A stretch of DNA of 64,000 nucleotides, from positions 746,501-810,500 of the forward strand of contig CM034135.1 of the NCBI GenBank assembly GCA_019914995.1. Reading direction: 5' to 3'. The notes under the pieces are model-generated. The model worked only from the letters and a program-made list of their open reading frames with translations, did no database searches and was not told where the DNA came from. Of this stretch, positions 10,471 to 22,915 are shown one piece after another. The first letter of the stretch is position 1; the number at the start of each line of letters is the position of its first letter. The stretch comes from Acanthochlamys bracteata (Eukaryota; Streptophyta; Magnoliopsida; Pandanales; Velloziaceae). Made by a program: the position numbers and the translations under genes.

Positions 10471-13320
10471 CTGAATTTTCCTGCGGGCAGTTGATACGCG
10501 TGATAATTTGCATTGTAGAGTTCAGCCATATCACCTAAAGCAACCTGTAAAGCAAAGGATCCTTATACAGTTAGAAAGGCTCTAAAACTGACCCTTCAAG
10601 GTGAACAACAGAAATAATGTCTTCAAATCCAATGAAAGAAGCTACCTCACTTAATAGTAAGACTCCAGATGAAGAACCAGGCGGCATGAAGCAATAATTT
10701 GCACTCTTTGAAAACATACCCATAAACTAAAAACCATTAACAAACACCTAGCCTGTGATGGGTGCTTCAGGTGGAACTATACAACCAATTTGCAAAACAA
10801 AATCATCTATTAAGACAACTCATAACATTGATACCTTTTAACTCAACAAGAACATAACTATGCATAACCTTTTAACACAAATTACATGCAGGAAGTAGGA
10901 ACAGCAATGTATAAGAAGGTCAAAATAAGGATCACTTATCACTAGTCTCGAGCTCAGATAAGAATGTAATCACGAAATTGTCTACAGGGTAGCAAATGAC
11001 CTTGTGAAAGAATTACTGTCCAATTTGTCAGGCGAGAACCGTGCCAGAAAAGCATCCTGTTTTTAGTACTAAAAATCTGCAAGAATCAAGAGTCATTAAA
11101 GCACCAGCAGAGGATAGCAATGACAAGCTCAATGTCTCTTCCATAAGAAGGTAGAATAACTATCACGTGCAATAATATTTTATCAATCTTTTTCTTACCT
11201 TTTCAAAGCAATCACCCACACTCTTTGGAACCTTTAAAAGATCTGAACTATGTGCACAGTATATTTTGAGTGTGTTTTCGCGTGTGTGTTCAGCATGTAC
11301 TTTTCTACTGATTAGGGAATAAAAGAAAAGTCATCATAAGCAGAACTCGTTTTATGTTCAGATATGAAAAAATCATCTAACAGTTAATTCTTCTGTGAAT
11401 TTCAACAAATAAAGAAAAGAAAGGAAAATTAGAAAAAGAAGGAAACCTTTTTACCATTTAGAACTCCTTCTAATCAACTTCAAGTGCTATTAATTCACAG
11501 TTAAGATGTTGGTAATCATGGTAAAGAGGATCATCCTACAATGCAAATAACAGAGAAATACACTAAGGTGAGATAATAAGTACTACCATGCTGGTGTGTA
11601 TTTATTTGTAACTGCAAACGAAACTCTCACATTCTTTTCTCAGTAACAGCAATTGTTATCTCGTGACTTGTCAAGGCACATTGCATAACTACTTGCTAGA
11701 AAATTTCAAGCCATATTACCCTCTCAATTGAAATTCCATACAGATATTTAGATCCATAGGCCTTTCAATTACATTACTGCAACACATGGAAACTACACGC
11801 GATGTCCTACACTGAAATTAAACCATCTAGGACTTGTAACATAAATGTGATGGCCTAAGTAACAACTTTTTGTAAGACCGAAGAGTATATGAGTAAGAAG
11901 AAGTTTAAAAATCTACTTTCATCAAAGATGTTGTACTAAAGCCACCAAATTGGCTATGCAAATCAAGTACCTGCATTCCAGAATCAATCTCCAAGATCTT
12001 TGTTGCAATCTCGATTTCGCCTAGCAGTGTGACCTACAGAACAGAAAATTGTTAACCTCCTGAAACACGTAATTGCAAATGAAAGGATAATTGATCAGAA
12101 AAGAGATAATACTTTTTGTAAAATTTGTTGGAAACGTAGATAATGAATATTTAGTCCAAGATTGACATTAAAAATCTTTGAGATACAATTATAAGAAATA
12201 TACCATATCAAGGTTCTCAACAACAAAAGTGAAATATAGCATCTCAAGCTTGCCTTTAACTTAGAAGGTGTGCCCATCAACAAACTGATCTGAAATTGTA
12301 TTTAAAAGCGACCAACCTATCTCTAACATTTGCTGGTTCATCATATTGATATTGTAATTCAGGAATTTCACAACATGTGGCTCAAGTTTTGTCTCTCCAA
12401 AGTTGTTTGCCAATTGAATCTGTTGTGTTGTTGGAACCCTGATAACAACGAGAATTTAAACCTCCAACAGTATATCAAATTTGATAAGCAAAACAAAAGC
12501 CAGAAAATCGCAATATTATCGATGTAAGAAGGGAGGATGCTGCTATTTTCTCAGGCTTACTATAATCTATTGCAAGACACATATAGCACTTCACTTCGAT
12601 GGTACTAATATCTAAGCTCAGACCACTGATTCTTTGTCTTATCAAAGATCTTATTTAGCTCAGAATGTATAGACCATGAAACTTATCTTGGACCTTTAAC
12701 CCCCTATCTACCCCATCTGTTGTAAACCACGGATGTCTTTCCATCTACAGATTCTGTAACTAACACAAACAGGAGGTGTCAAAAACATGCAAAATCAATT
12801 GCAAACTAATTTGCAAGATAATTACTAATCAAAGTCAAGGAAGTAATGGCACAATCCAAGAGCTTGAATCACGTAGAGCTTGTTATTGTTATCACCAACA
12901 TCCTTCCGGTTTAGCATGGCATCATAAATTTCCTCTCCCAACTTTCAATAGTTCGATCGAAATACCTTCATCTTCAGAGAAGATCTCTTAATGATCTCCT
13001 TCTTCGTTCCATTGGAAGGCAAACCGCGCTCAACAGCCGACTGTCTCAACTCTTTCAACCTCAAAGATTGAATCTTCTCAACATCTTCTTCTTGATTTCT
13101 CGTTCTTTTCTTATCTCCGTTACTGATTTCTGCCTTCTTCTCTTCTTCTTTCTTCAATGCTTCATCCAAACTTCCAACCTGTAATTCAAACAACTGCTTT
13201 AGGGAGAGAATGAAAGAAACAGAGAGAGAAGGTTCAGTGAAATTGCAAGAAAGGGTATGGGTTCCTATTGTGTCGATGCAAGAATAAGCTGTGAGCGGAA
13301 TTCTTGAACTTCGAGCTCGA
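10471..13320 (-). pseudogene. PARP2: Decayed PARP2-type poly(ADP-ribose) polymerase gene
   Basis: Exon-sized pieces of plant PARP2 occur in the right order on the minus strand. From right to left: an N-terminal VQEFRSQLIL piece (13265-13320) out of frame with its ATG; a SAP exon at about 12970-13180 with SLDEALKKEEEKK and LRLKELRQSAVERGLPSNGT; KLEPHVVKFL and QQMLEIG (12315-12400); TPSKLK with a frame break before KLEML (about 12240-12290); LGEIEIATKILEIDSGMQ (11972-12032); STKNRMLFWHGSRLTNW (11000-11077); PPEAPITG followed by a stop where Tyr is expected (about 10752); MFSKSANYCF (near 10700); VALGDMAELYNANYHAYQL (10471-10544). The WGR domain, the FGKGVYFAD stretch and the whole C-terminus with the last catalytic Glu are missing. 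Many splice sites are still intact, so the decay is not ancient. It encodes no working polymerase. Confidence 0.85.
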
Positions 13321-14037
13321 CGACATTGTTAACCTCAGAGAAAACAAATAGTAGTAGTTCTATGTAGAGAAAGAGAAAAAATAATAAAATATGAAGGTTT
13401 AAATAGAGAGAGAGAAGAGGGAGAGGAAGGAAGGCAAGAAGCGGTGATCGATTCGATTCGGCTGAAGTTTTTTTGTGGAGGACACGTTTGACTTTTAAAT
13501 CAAAGACCGGTCGTTGACTCATTGGTGGGCCTATTTATAGGCGGCCCAATATTAGCTACTAGGGCCAATGCGGATTCCGATCAGCTTATTGTGGGCTTAA
13601 TTTATATGTAAATCGTACACATACATAAAACCAACTTAAGCTTTTTCTTTTTTTAAAGTTAATTATGAAGTAAGAAGAGCTTGTAATGGAATGCATCTTC
13701 AGAGTTAAGGCATTTGCTTACACTGCTAAACCATCTCAAACAATCACCTTTTATTTTGCTCTTAATAAGTCTCAACTCAAACATATCAAGCTGAACTATG
13801 AGAAGCTTCTAAGTTTTAATTAACATTGCCTCATCCTGCATTACGAAAAGTAGTACTTTTATTATAACAAAAAGAAAAAAAACTATATAGAGATCAGTAT
13901 AACAACGAACATGATCCAACGTTGATGCAGATTTATTTAACTGTCTCCTGGCAAAGACTTGCGTACAAGTAAGAGAACTAGGTAATTAACAAAATTAAGT
14001 AGAGCTTCCAACATTGATCTTGATATTCTTCTTCTTG
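13321..14037. other. Intergenic
   Basis: Former promoter side of the PARP2 remnant (a GA-rich stretch near 13405-13430) and the 3' side of DRM1. No gene seen. Confidence 0.5.
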
Positions 14038-14677
14038 TCAAACTTCGTGTGGTGGCGCCGAGCTTCTGCTGGTGCTAGCGCCAATTCCCGTAGCTTCTCT
14101 TCTTTCGTATGCATCAGACATGGATTTCCTCCTCACACGCTGCCACTCCCTCACTCCACCTGTAGCTGCTGCAGCTTAATTCCAGTTGATATCATGAGAG
14201 ATCGATGGTCAGATCACATCATTTAATCAGATATAAGCCAATTGAATGCATAAAATTCCTCGTACCGAAAGGTGAAACCGGCGGTGTTGAACCGGCGGGC
14301 GACGGTGGCGGTGTTCCCTCGGTCGAAGCTTGTTGCGATGGTCTTCTTATCATTATACTTCTTGTCACCCTCGGCTCCACGTCATTAAATTTCTCTTGCG
14401 CCACTTTCGAACAAATATACTCACCGCCACCGACGTCAACCACCAACTTTGGCACTACTACTTCTGTCATACACGCAAAAAAATAATAAATTAAATAAAC
14501 TCCGTCAAAGATCGATCGGTAGAAAATCGAAGAACGAAACAACTAGCTAGCTAGCTGGAAGTTAAGATATAAACCTCTAATCGATGGGTTCTTAGGTTTG
14601 TTTCGAAGCTTTCCAAGACCAGAATCCGGCCGGGGACCGGCAACTATATCGTCCCACAGCTTGTCGAGAAGACCCAT
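14038..14677 (-). CDS. DRM1: Dormancy/auxin-associated protein
   Basis: A small, probably disordered protein of the DRM1/ARP1 (auxin-repressed, dormancy-associated) family, whose transcripts mark dormant buds and sugar-starved or dark-held tissue; its biochemical role is unknown. Exons from right to left: 14575-14677, 14266-14463 and 14038-14159, 140 residues. Start MGLLDKLWDDIVAGPRPDSG and the later RVTRSIMIRRP and SPAGSTPPVSPF motifs are family hallmarks, and the C-terminus RRKSMSDAYERREA matches the conserved end. If the second exon ran past its GTACGA donor it would end early, which matches the family poorly. ABA-type ACGT elements lie upstream. Confidence 0.92.
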
Positions 14678-14770
14678 GACATGAAATTAAGGTTATTTTA
14701 CTGCTTCCCGTAACTGATCCCACACCAGCTTGAAATACCTTGTTCTCCGCTCTTCGGGGAACTTATAAAA

Positions 14771-14778
14771 ATTTATAG
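14771..14778 (-). promoter_or_regulatory. TATA box of DRM1
   Basis: On the minus strand CTATAAAT stands about 95 bases before the DRM1 start codon. Confidence 0.55.
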
Positions 14779-14827
14779 GGAAGTCAGATCCTGCAGATCT
14801 GAACCGTTGATTTGAGATTAGGTTATG

Positions 14828-14834
14828 ACGTGGC
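14828..14834. promoter_or_regulatory. ABRE-like ACGTGGC upstream of DRM1
   Basis: ACGTGGC is the core of the abscisic-acid response element. It lies some 150 bases upstream of the DRM1 start and pairs with a G-box 65 bases further out, a spacing typical of ABA-responsive promoters. Confidence 0.5.
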
Positions 14835-14896
14835 AGGTTGGTGCTACCGGTCCAATTTCTTGTGGATAAGGATAGAAGAGCAAAGATAGGGACCTA

Positions 14897-14904
14897 TCAC
14901 GTGA
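14897..14904. promoter_or_regulatory. G-box palindrome upstream of DRM1
   Basis: TCACGTGA is a perfect palindrome with the CACGTG core that bZIP and bHLH factors bind. It fits the known dark, sugar and ABA response of DRM1 relatives. Confidence 0.5.
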
Positions 14905-16038
14905 TCGCACCCTTTAGCAAACAATACATCACCGGAGATGCACAGTATGTAGCTGACTTTGAAAGCATTTGTAATTGCTTTTAAAGTAAAATTTTTAAAA
15001 TAAAAAATATTATTTTCTTAAAAATAAAATTTATTTTTTATTTCTAAAATAATAATAAATTTCACCCTATATAATTTTTCTATACTTTCTAATTTTTTGA
15101 ATAAATTTTATAAATATTTATAAAAAATATATTAAAAATATAAAATTAAAAAACTATTTTTTTAGAAAGCTCAGACAAAACTCATCCTTTGTAGTTAATT
15201 CTACTCAAATCTGACTTGAAAGTTTGATTAAAGGCTTGTTTATTTCTCCCTAAATAACCTTACAAATTAATTTTTTCACCAAAAATTTACTTTCATATAT
15301 ATTATTTTCTTTCACAAACTTAATTCCCAATAATTTTTTTAAAATTAGCGTCTCAGCGCCAGTATTTGAGTATGAATGATAGTGTCGCAGATAATGTTGC
15401 CTTCTTGATACTTAAAGCACGAAACAGACATGCTCTATGGTAGAAATGGTCCTAATTCGTTAAAGATATCAGATGTAAGTATATCTATTCAGCATCGTTA
15501 TCCTTGATTGCAGAGGTCAACAAACTAAACTATAAACATCAATGCGTCACTTAAATCTTCAACCACATAGAAGTTCCATCCTAACTGGAAGAAACATAAC
15601 TACAGGTAGTCATACATATTGAAGAAACACTAACGAATCTCCTACTACATCACTCAATTCAGTACATAATACCATCAAGCAAACTGTTGTAGGCAAGCGA
15701 TCAGTATACTGCTTGCACTATTTCACAAGTGAATTGATCAGATCTCAAACATATCAGTTGCAACATCCCAGTCAATAAGAATAGATGATAGAAGCACTGG
15801 ATTCTGTTGTTTCACATGTCAATATAAAGAGTAGCAAGGAAGCATCAGTACGAAACAATAGCACAATGCATTATGAACTACAGAACTGGTAGCTTAAAAA
15901 GTCACCATATGCCTATAGTTATCCAAATTCAAATGCTTCCCTAAAAGTAGGGTTTGGGTTATAAAAGTTTATCATGGATTTGGATCCTCATAATAATACC
16001 TACTCAGAACCATTAACTGCAAAACCTCCTATCACATC
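14905..16038. other. Intergenic with AT-rich repeat
   Basis: An AT-rich repeat spans about 14960-15180 (GAAAGCATTTGTAATTGC at left, AGAAAGCTCAGAC at right). The rest is the 3' side of the uL18 gene with no coding signal. Confidence 0.5.
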
Positions 16039-16383
16039 TTATAGCAGCTTCACACCCGCATCTCTCAATGAATCAATGACAGCCTTCACCTTTCCGTGGT
16101 ACTTCTGCTCTCGTTTCAAGAATACGGACACAGCTGGAATCTCCTTGACAAGCAACCGCTCACCCAGAATCTTTCCAATCTTAGCAGCAGCTGAAACATC
16201 CCTGGTTGATTCCAAGCTCGATCTCAACAGCTTCTCCTGAGAGCTAGCAGCACAAGCCACTGTGGCAGTTGGACTATGCATTACTTGAGCAGTCACATAT
16301 TTGTTGGTGAAATGCATCTTTAAAACGTAAGGCTTCAGAAACTTTGTGATTCTAGGGGGCCTTACAGGAGGAGAGATAACCAT
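16039..16383 (-). CDS. Organelle-type ribosomal protein L18 family (uL18)
   Basis: A single-exon, 114-residue protein of the L18p/L5e family, close to the short plant proteins I recall as At1g08845 and At3g22450. It reads MVISPPVRPPRITKFLKPYV, then LKMHFTNKYVTAQVMHSPTA, AAAKIGKILGERLL and ends KVKAVIDSLRDAGVKLL. Bacterial-type L18 binds 5S rRNA; the plant member is thought to serve mitochondria, but there is no clear transit peptide here. A 5' UTR intron is likely: AG|GTAAAC on the minus strand near 17533 and GTTTGTCAG|GTGCC 12 bases before the start codon, about 1.1 kb apart. Long leader introns often raise expression. Confidence 0.9.
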   Translation of the reverse strand: MVISPPVRPPRITKFLKPYVLKMHFTNKYVTAQVMHSPTATVACAASSQEKLLRSSLESTRDVSAAAKIGKILGERLLVKEIPAVSVFLKREQKYHGKVKAVIDSLRDAGVKLL

Positions 16384-17640
16384 TGTTCAGGGCACCTGAC
16401 AAACAGTGGCAAACAAGTAAAACATTGTGGTGCCCAAAGTGCCTTAGATGGAGAGAGAAAGAGAAAGACAAACTCCTTTCAAGTGAAAGTTCCTTGGTTC
16501 TTCTACTCCTCTAAACTTCACAAGGTACCTTTAGTAGTAACAACCCAATTTTCTGGGGCACTAAGCACATCTTACCAACCTATTGCATGCCTTAGGTTAG
16601 GGTCTTCTTGACCAGATCAGGAAGCACTAGATAAGTTGTTACAGCACAATTGAAGGGAAAGGGCGCAAAACACAGCCTTGCTTGAAAAGCTCCAAATACA
16701 AAGAATAGTCTAATCTGTTATATTATTGGCAGTCATAGTCATAGTCTTTTAGATACCTAAATGGCATGTTTATATTACAGTATCCAATCATCTATACTAC
16801 AGGGGCCATCCATTCACTCCATTCCTGAAGTCCAGTGAATAAGGCCATCTTGAATACATACGTGCCTACAATGTTCAAGATGAATACTGCACACCTACTA
16901 TAAAACAACCATGATTCAGGAAGCCGAATGTCTTAATTCTCTGCATGAATTCCTTGCACAGGGGTGTATAGCGACAGAAATAACACATAGGATCAGGCTT
17001 CAGTGATACAAGAACATAACATCTACAATTACGGCAGAGATTGTACTAATTTAATGCATTCAATGTTACAAATTAAGAATTCCGTTAGCCTTAGCATTCA
17101 TTGAGTATCTCTGTCAAGGCTGCATACAAGCTTCTTAACCCAAGCATGATATCATGCTTAAAACCTGATCATAACTAGAACCTTTTGCTTCTTAAACAAA
17201 TTATCAACCACTTTATGGAGACAGCTTGTAACATCACAGAAGTGGAATTTCTCGACCATTGTACAAAATGTGAACAAATCTAAACAGCATTGTTCTAACA
17301 AAATTACGAAAACCGATTCCCACAGAACACTGAAGCAGTTCCCACAAATTTCTTCAAGCATATCCTCAAACACTTCAAACAAACTTCACAACAAGAAAAC
17401 GATGAAGATAGAACCCTATTGCATTCTATTCCACAAAATCAACCATAACACAAACACAAACAGACCGACCACTGCCATAGCACATCGAAGCAAGAAATAC
17501 AACGGAAATCGAGTCGTGATATAGAGAGTTTACCTCTGTGAGAACGGAGCAAGCACTAAGATTCGAACCGATCTAGATGTTTTGGTCGTTGGTGGGGAAG
17601 AGAATTACAGGCTGAGGGCTTTGCGGTGGCGGAGTTGAGT
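16384..17640 (-). other. Leader intron and 5' UTR of the uL18 gene
   Basis: Apart from about 100 bases of leader exon near 17534-17640 this is intron sequence without coding signal. Donor and acceptor are given under the uL18 gene. Confidence 0.55.
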
Positions 17641-18208
17641 TTCCGATTCCCAGATGTTAGCCCAATCCATCCAACGCCCAGTGGGCTGGATTACATTATT
17701 TTCAATATTTTCGACACCAGCCCTACAAAATCAGTTTTACGAAATCAAGTCCCTCAAAGGAGATTGTCAGTTGAGACGATGTTTTATCTGTTAACAGCGT
17801 ACAAATCTGTTCTGTTCTACAGAGACTCACAAAACATAAAAATAAAAAAGAAAGAAGCAACTACTAGTAGCACTACCAATTCGAATAACAACTGCTGCGT
17901 GAGAACCGTAAACAAAAAGGCTTCACTTCCTCGAGAACTAAGTAAGCACTTTAAATACAAATAAGCACTCACAAAATTTTAGATATGATAAAAAAATTTG
18001 TTCCAAGGATTTAAGTATACAGATACAGTTATTCGAAATTTCTATCGAAGTAACAAAAATCATCACTGTACAATGATTCTACAACTTATTACGATATAGA
18101 ATTTTGCTGAATTTTCTCTGTTTCTTTATAACATTCTCAATGGTTGGTTGTATGCTGCTTGTTGACCAAATAAGCTGAATTAGTTAATGTAGAACACCGA
18201 TAAGTTAA
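17641..18208. other. Intergenic between uL18 and MHX
   Basis: The open frame here (17626-17964) is Ser/Asn-rich and matches nothing I know. I treat it as chance. The right part is MHX 3' UTR. Confidence 0.5.
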
Positions 18209-21130
18209 TTAAATGATGCCTGATACTCTAAGGGAGGATAACACGACGAAAACAAGCCACAACAACATGAAGTATGCCGCTGTAATCCAAGCCCATAGCC
18301 TGGGACCTCCGAGTTCAGCACCTAAAATGAGTCGCCGTACTACGAGGACCAAGATGCAACCTGCAGATGTTGCAAAGAAGACGAGCAGTGAGAAGCTGAG
18401 GCCTGCTGCATTCGGAATATACAGAGGTTGCCTGTATGTGAAGAAGTTGTAGGCTGTGTCAATCAGCCAAGGAACTCCAATGCCAACATAGATATTCACA
18501 GAGTTACTGCAAAAAAACAGTAAGGGTGTATAAGATTCCATTGAAGAAGGACCCGGATTGAAACAAAATCATATATAGTGCTTGAATTATCAATCTATTC
18601 ATGACTTATGTAGTTCCATGGAAAAATCTTAACTTCATTTGGCACAACGTCAGATACGGTCCACATGGATCGTCAGACTGCAGCTTTTGGAGAAAGGTGG
18701 AATACTAACCTGCAGGTTATATTCGCAATGGCAGAATCAGCAGTTACTTGGCGTTCAGCAGCAATCTTGCTTGCAACTAAGTCTGGCCAAGAGGTTCCAC
18801 TTGCTAATGCTGTGAATGCTATGACATAAGGATTTATTCCTGAGAAAAGACAATGACATCAACACAAGTAGGAAGATACATACACATTAATTGAAGTAAT
18901 CATATAGGCATTGTGAACCTGTCACACAGCTAATAAGATCGGTTAGCTTGGTGACGACATAAGCTATACCACTGATGAAAATCAAAGAAAAGATGAAAGC
19001 AATCCACCCATGAGCAATTTGGTAAGGCGGCACAAAGGCAAATAACAACTTCCACGGTGCAAGGATTGTTTTCCATAGAATTCCAGCCAATCGCAGGCAC
19101 GTACTATTCATCTTCTTTGACTTCAAGTTATCCAACTGTTAATGGAATATGATAACACATTACAAGGTTCAAAATAAATAAAATAAGAGTAGTACCTAAC
19201 AAGAACATAGCGGTAAGATGTCAATCAGATACCAAAAGTGCATCGAGAAATTGCTCTCTCCAAATAGAAAGGACTTCAGCTTTGTCTATGATGAACTTAG
19301 TACTTAATGATTCCTCAAGATCAGTATCCGGGATAGTTTGGTATACAGAACCTGCCGAAAATAATGCATGAAGAAAAAAGCATGTTTTTGGCTTCCTAAG
19401 ATAAAGACCACAGTTTAGGAGAATTTTGAAGACAAAAACACAGGAAATTTTCATAACTATTTACCAAAATGAAGGAGATAAAATTAGTTAGACATAAGAA
19501 AGACTGTTTCCACATTAAATGGGTCAAATGCACAAATTTTAAAATTTGATACCTGTTGTTGCACTACTAGAATGGACAGAAAATATATCAACAATGTCCT
19601 TGTTTGCTCCTTCACTAACTTCTAGTATCTCAGGGCTTCCACCATGGCCAACCTGATGCTGCTCACATGTGTCAACTTCTGGAACCCATTCTTCTGGCCT
19701 CTCACTTCTTTCCCTGTATGCAGTTCAGCACATTCTCGGTCAGAAAAACTTAATCCAAATGTTCTCGGCAGTTTAAGCTAAAGTATTTTTGGGAAATCAT
19801 AGCTGAAAGGAATTGGGAGACCTAACAAAATGTTTATTGTCAGACATACAGAGGAATAGAAATGTAAGGCCAGCGCTTGTCTTGTGCATAAGCATGAATA
19901 AGAAGCAATCCAAACTGCAGAACAGTCAGCAAAGCTTCCCAGAGGGTAACCACCTTTGGAGTCCATACCTAAGTTAACAGCAAGACACCAAATAAATCAG
20001 AAATGTGTTTGTTTAACCTGGTCGTAAGAAAATTGTAAAGACTCACCTCCAAGATTATGTACAACCAAACATACGCCCAAAATGACCAGAAAAGCTCAAC
20101 CAGCCAAACCCCAATATCAGATATCTTCTTCAAACTACCAGCTTTTGGAACTATAACACAAATTGCATGAATTGGAAATAGATCAAACGCAGCTGATCCA
20201 ACAAGAGTTCCCGGTCCCAAACCTTCAAAAATGGAAGTGCACCTTAAAGGTGTACCATGGAATACATAGACTAGAGAAAATCAAATTTCTTCTCCATTAT
20301 AGATGCAGTCAAAGACATATTTAAACAGCGCATATAAAAGTTCAATCATTGAAAGTCCATTAGCCAACAAAGGAGCAAGTACCTGGTCCGCATCATGAAA
20401 ATCAAATAAAATAAATGAATGAAACTCATCGAGTGAAGGTGCTATCACAAGAAAATAAAAATTGAAGGTCATGACACTTGAGAGCATTACTATGAGAAAT
20501 TAGGCAAAAATAGATTTGCTGACTAAGCAAAAGTGTCAACTGTCCGAAGCCACCTTATCCAAGGACTGTAACCAAACAATGTGAATAAAAAACCTTTCTC
20601 AGAGGAATATCTTGAATTGCTATCCCAAGTAAAATATCAATTATCAAAGTAAAGATTGTTTACAAAAAATAGATCAATAGGGAGTATGGAGATAAAAAAT
20701 GCTTGACATGCACCAAATAAATAAATAAAATTTTAAATAAAAAAAACATACCTCCAGCACTGAGCTCACCAATATTTCGGATAGCATCAATGGTTGCCAA
20801 AGAGATCTGAGGAAAGCTTGTCCCAAAGGCCAGCAGAGTAATATCTGCTACAGTGTAGTTCCAAAACTTCTCACGTTTGATATGCTTGGCATTTGTGCAA
20901 GGATCTACCTCCACTACCTCCCGTGTTTGCTTGACGACATTCTCCATGGAGCAGAAGAAGCGTGCAGTTATGGCAGATAACCCAATAAAGCAATAAGCAA
21001 GACCAAGCAGATACAACAGGGAGCGTGCTCCATTGGAAAGAAAAACTTCCCCGTGGAAAAGAAAGTAATCCTCACATCTATCTCCTGATAAAAACCTCAT
21101 CGGTCCTACCCTCTTTTCTAGCATGAGCAT
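18209..21130 (-). CDS. MHX: Vacuolar magnesium/zinc-proton exchanger
   Basis: MHX is a vacuolar membrane exchanger of the Na+/Ca2+-exchanger superfamily that moves Mg2+ and Zn2+ into the vacuole against protons. Eight exons read right to left: 20752-21130, 20047-20222, 19850-19968, 19553-19713, 19233-19351, 18919-19135, 18710-18839 and 18209-18506. All phases join, giving 532 residues against about 539 in Arabidopsis. Both exchanger repeats are visible: [20 protein letters not shown] and [20 protein letters not shown]. Between them lies a variable acidic loop ([15 protein letters not shown]). The C-terminus reads [18 protein letters not shown] and ends RVSGII. The start is uncertain: Met at 21130 or the later MRFLSGD, or an upstream exon. 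A leader intron is known in Arabidopsis MHX, and the upstream kilobase could hold one. Confidence 0.92.
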
Positions 21131-22649
21131 ATCATGTGATGCTGCCTATCTAGCAAATTCAATCTAGAAAGAAGGTCCAGCGTAAAATAGTCAATTACCT
21201 GAAGTGAACAACGCATTAGAAGTAGTTAGATAGCAAGTTGCAGTCACATTTGGGGTTGCTGAAAAAGTAGAACTTTTTGAAAAAAGAAGCTTTTAAAAAA
21301 CAAAGCTATATTTCAATGCCAACTATCAATTCAACTAATAGGAGCATGATTATGCATGTAATTGGCGTTAGGCCGTGAAGATTGAAGCAATCGAAAGAAA
21401 CAGAACGCATAGTATAATGCCACAAACTGCATACTCCAAGAAATAACCAAAGTTCGGAATTCAAAGCCAGACCCCAACTATTGCAATAAAGGATATGTTT
21501 GAAAAATTACAAGGCCATTGTAATGCTATAGGACCGTATATTTTGTTTACTTGGACTGCTGCGACATGCGAATTCTCATGTATTAACTTTTAAGACCTGC
21601 AACAAATTAATGTATGAAAAATAAAAAACTGGAACAAACTAGAGTTGCTTTAGTTAGCACGCTATAACAGCCAAAATAAATTTCTCAACTAGAAGAAAGA
21701 GAGGAAACCAAGATCAGTCAAGGGGATCAAGCCATATTGTTTCATGCCCATGCCATTTAACAAAAAATTTCAACTTTGGGACTGATAACATGTTTCCTCG
21801 TTGTGTATGGAAGCGATTATCTCTCTGGCTCACATTTTCGCAAAGATTCGCACTTTCTTTTAATCTACTTATACAACATGTCTGGAAACTCTTAATGCAC
21901 AAGTTGTAGTCTTCAGCACTATTATTCTCAGTCTCAATTCAAGAATTATCGTTATAAGACGAATTAAAATCTAATCGCGATTTCAAATTCCATACTCAAA
22001 AACAATGAACAAATAAAAACAAATAAAAAGATTGAAATAGACATACTCAAAAACCAACCATTCGAAAATTGAATCTAAATCACTAACATTCTTTTCAGAT
22101 TAACTCATTAACCCATTCTCATGGACCACGCAACGATTTGATAAACAATAAGAGAGAGAGAGAGAAAAGGGGAGAGAGGGGACCAGGAGAGAAAAGGTAA
22201 AGGCGAGGTAACCGGCGAGAGTGAGCTCCAGCACAACCGGCGCCGGATGAGTTCCGGCAAGATTCCGGCGATGGGGAGTGGGTGACGTGCATGCGCGTGG
22301 AGGTTGTCGAACTCAGGAAAGTCTTGCCAGAAACTTGTAGTACTCAAAAATGTATGGTGGTTCGTGGATAGATTATAGACGTCTGTTACCCAAAAATAAA
22401 AAGCTTGGGCTTATTTTTTCGGAAACACATGCCAACCAATTAACTACCAACCCCAAAATATTTTTACCAATTAACATTTTAGAGGAAGGATGTCGCAAAA
22501 CCTTTCCTTATCTCTGGTCCTACTCAGCTCTGAATTTTTTTGTTACATGTTTATCATGTGAGTTGCACCTATTTATAAATAATTTATATTCAAATTAAAT
22601 TTAAGTCAAACCAAATTGATGTAAATTTTTTCGTATATGTGCAACTTTA

Positions 22650-22915
22650 GGAACGTTTAGAAATGCTTATAAAATAAAATTTTTATAAAATAAAAAATAT
22701 TTTTATTTTTTTTTAAAAATAAATTTTATTTTTTTATTTTAAAAAATAATAAAAATATACGATAAAAAGATCTCATTCTGTAAAATCTTTTTATATTTTT
22801 TAAATTTTTAAATAAATTTTTTTATATATTTATAAAATATGTATAAAAAAATAAAATTAAAAAAATTAAAAACAGTTTTTAAAAAGTTCTTCCAAACGCG
22901 CTCTCGCTTGTACGG
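22650..22915. repeat. AT-rich MITE-like element
   Basis: Starts AGGAACGTTTAGAAATGC and ends TTCTTCCAAACGCGCTCTCG, so the outer parts are imperfect inverted copies (CGTTTAGAA against TTCCAAACG). The interior repeats A/T motifs also found at 26120-26350, for example AAAATAATAAAAATAT. Confidence 0.55.

Noticed and set aside
13265-13522. Minus-strand 85-residue frame with hydrophobic Leu/Phe-rich run
   Set aside because: Only its last 20 residues match PARP2; the hydrophobic part is a translated GA/AT-rich promoter stretch.
17626-17964. 112-residue plus-strand frame between uL18 and MHX
   Set aside because: Begins inside the uL18 leader region, is Ser/Asn-rich and shows no known motif.
22108-22347. 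79-residue minus-strand frame upstream of MHX as its first exon
   Set aside because: Composition is Leu/Ser/Pro-rich and does not resemble the MHX N-terminus; I could not find a splice that joins it in phase. It is more likely leader sequence.
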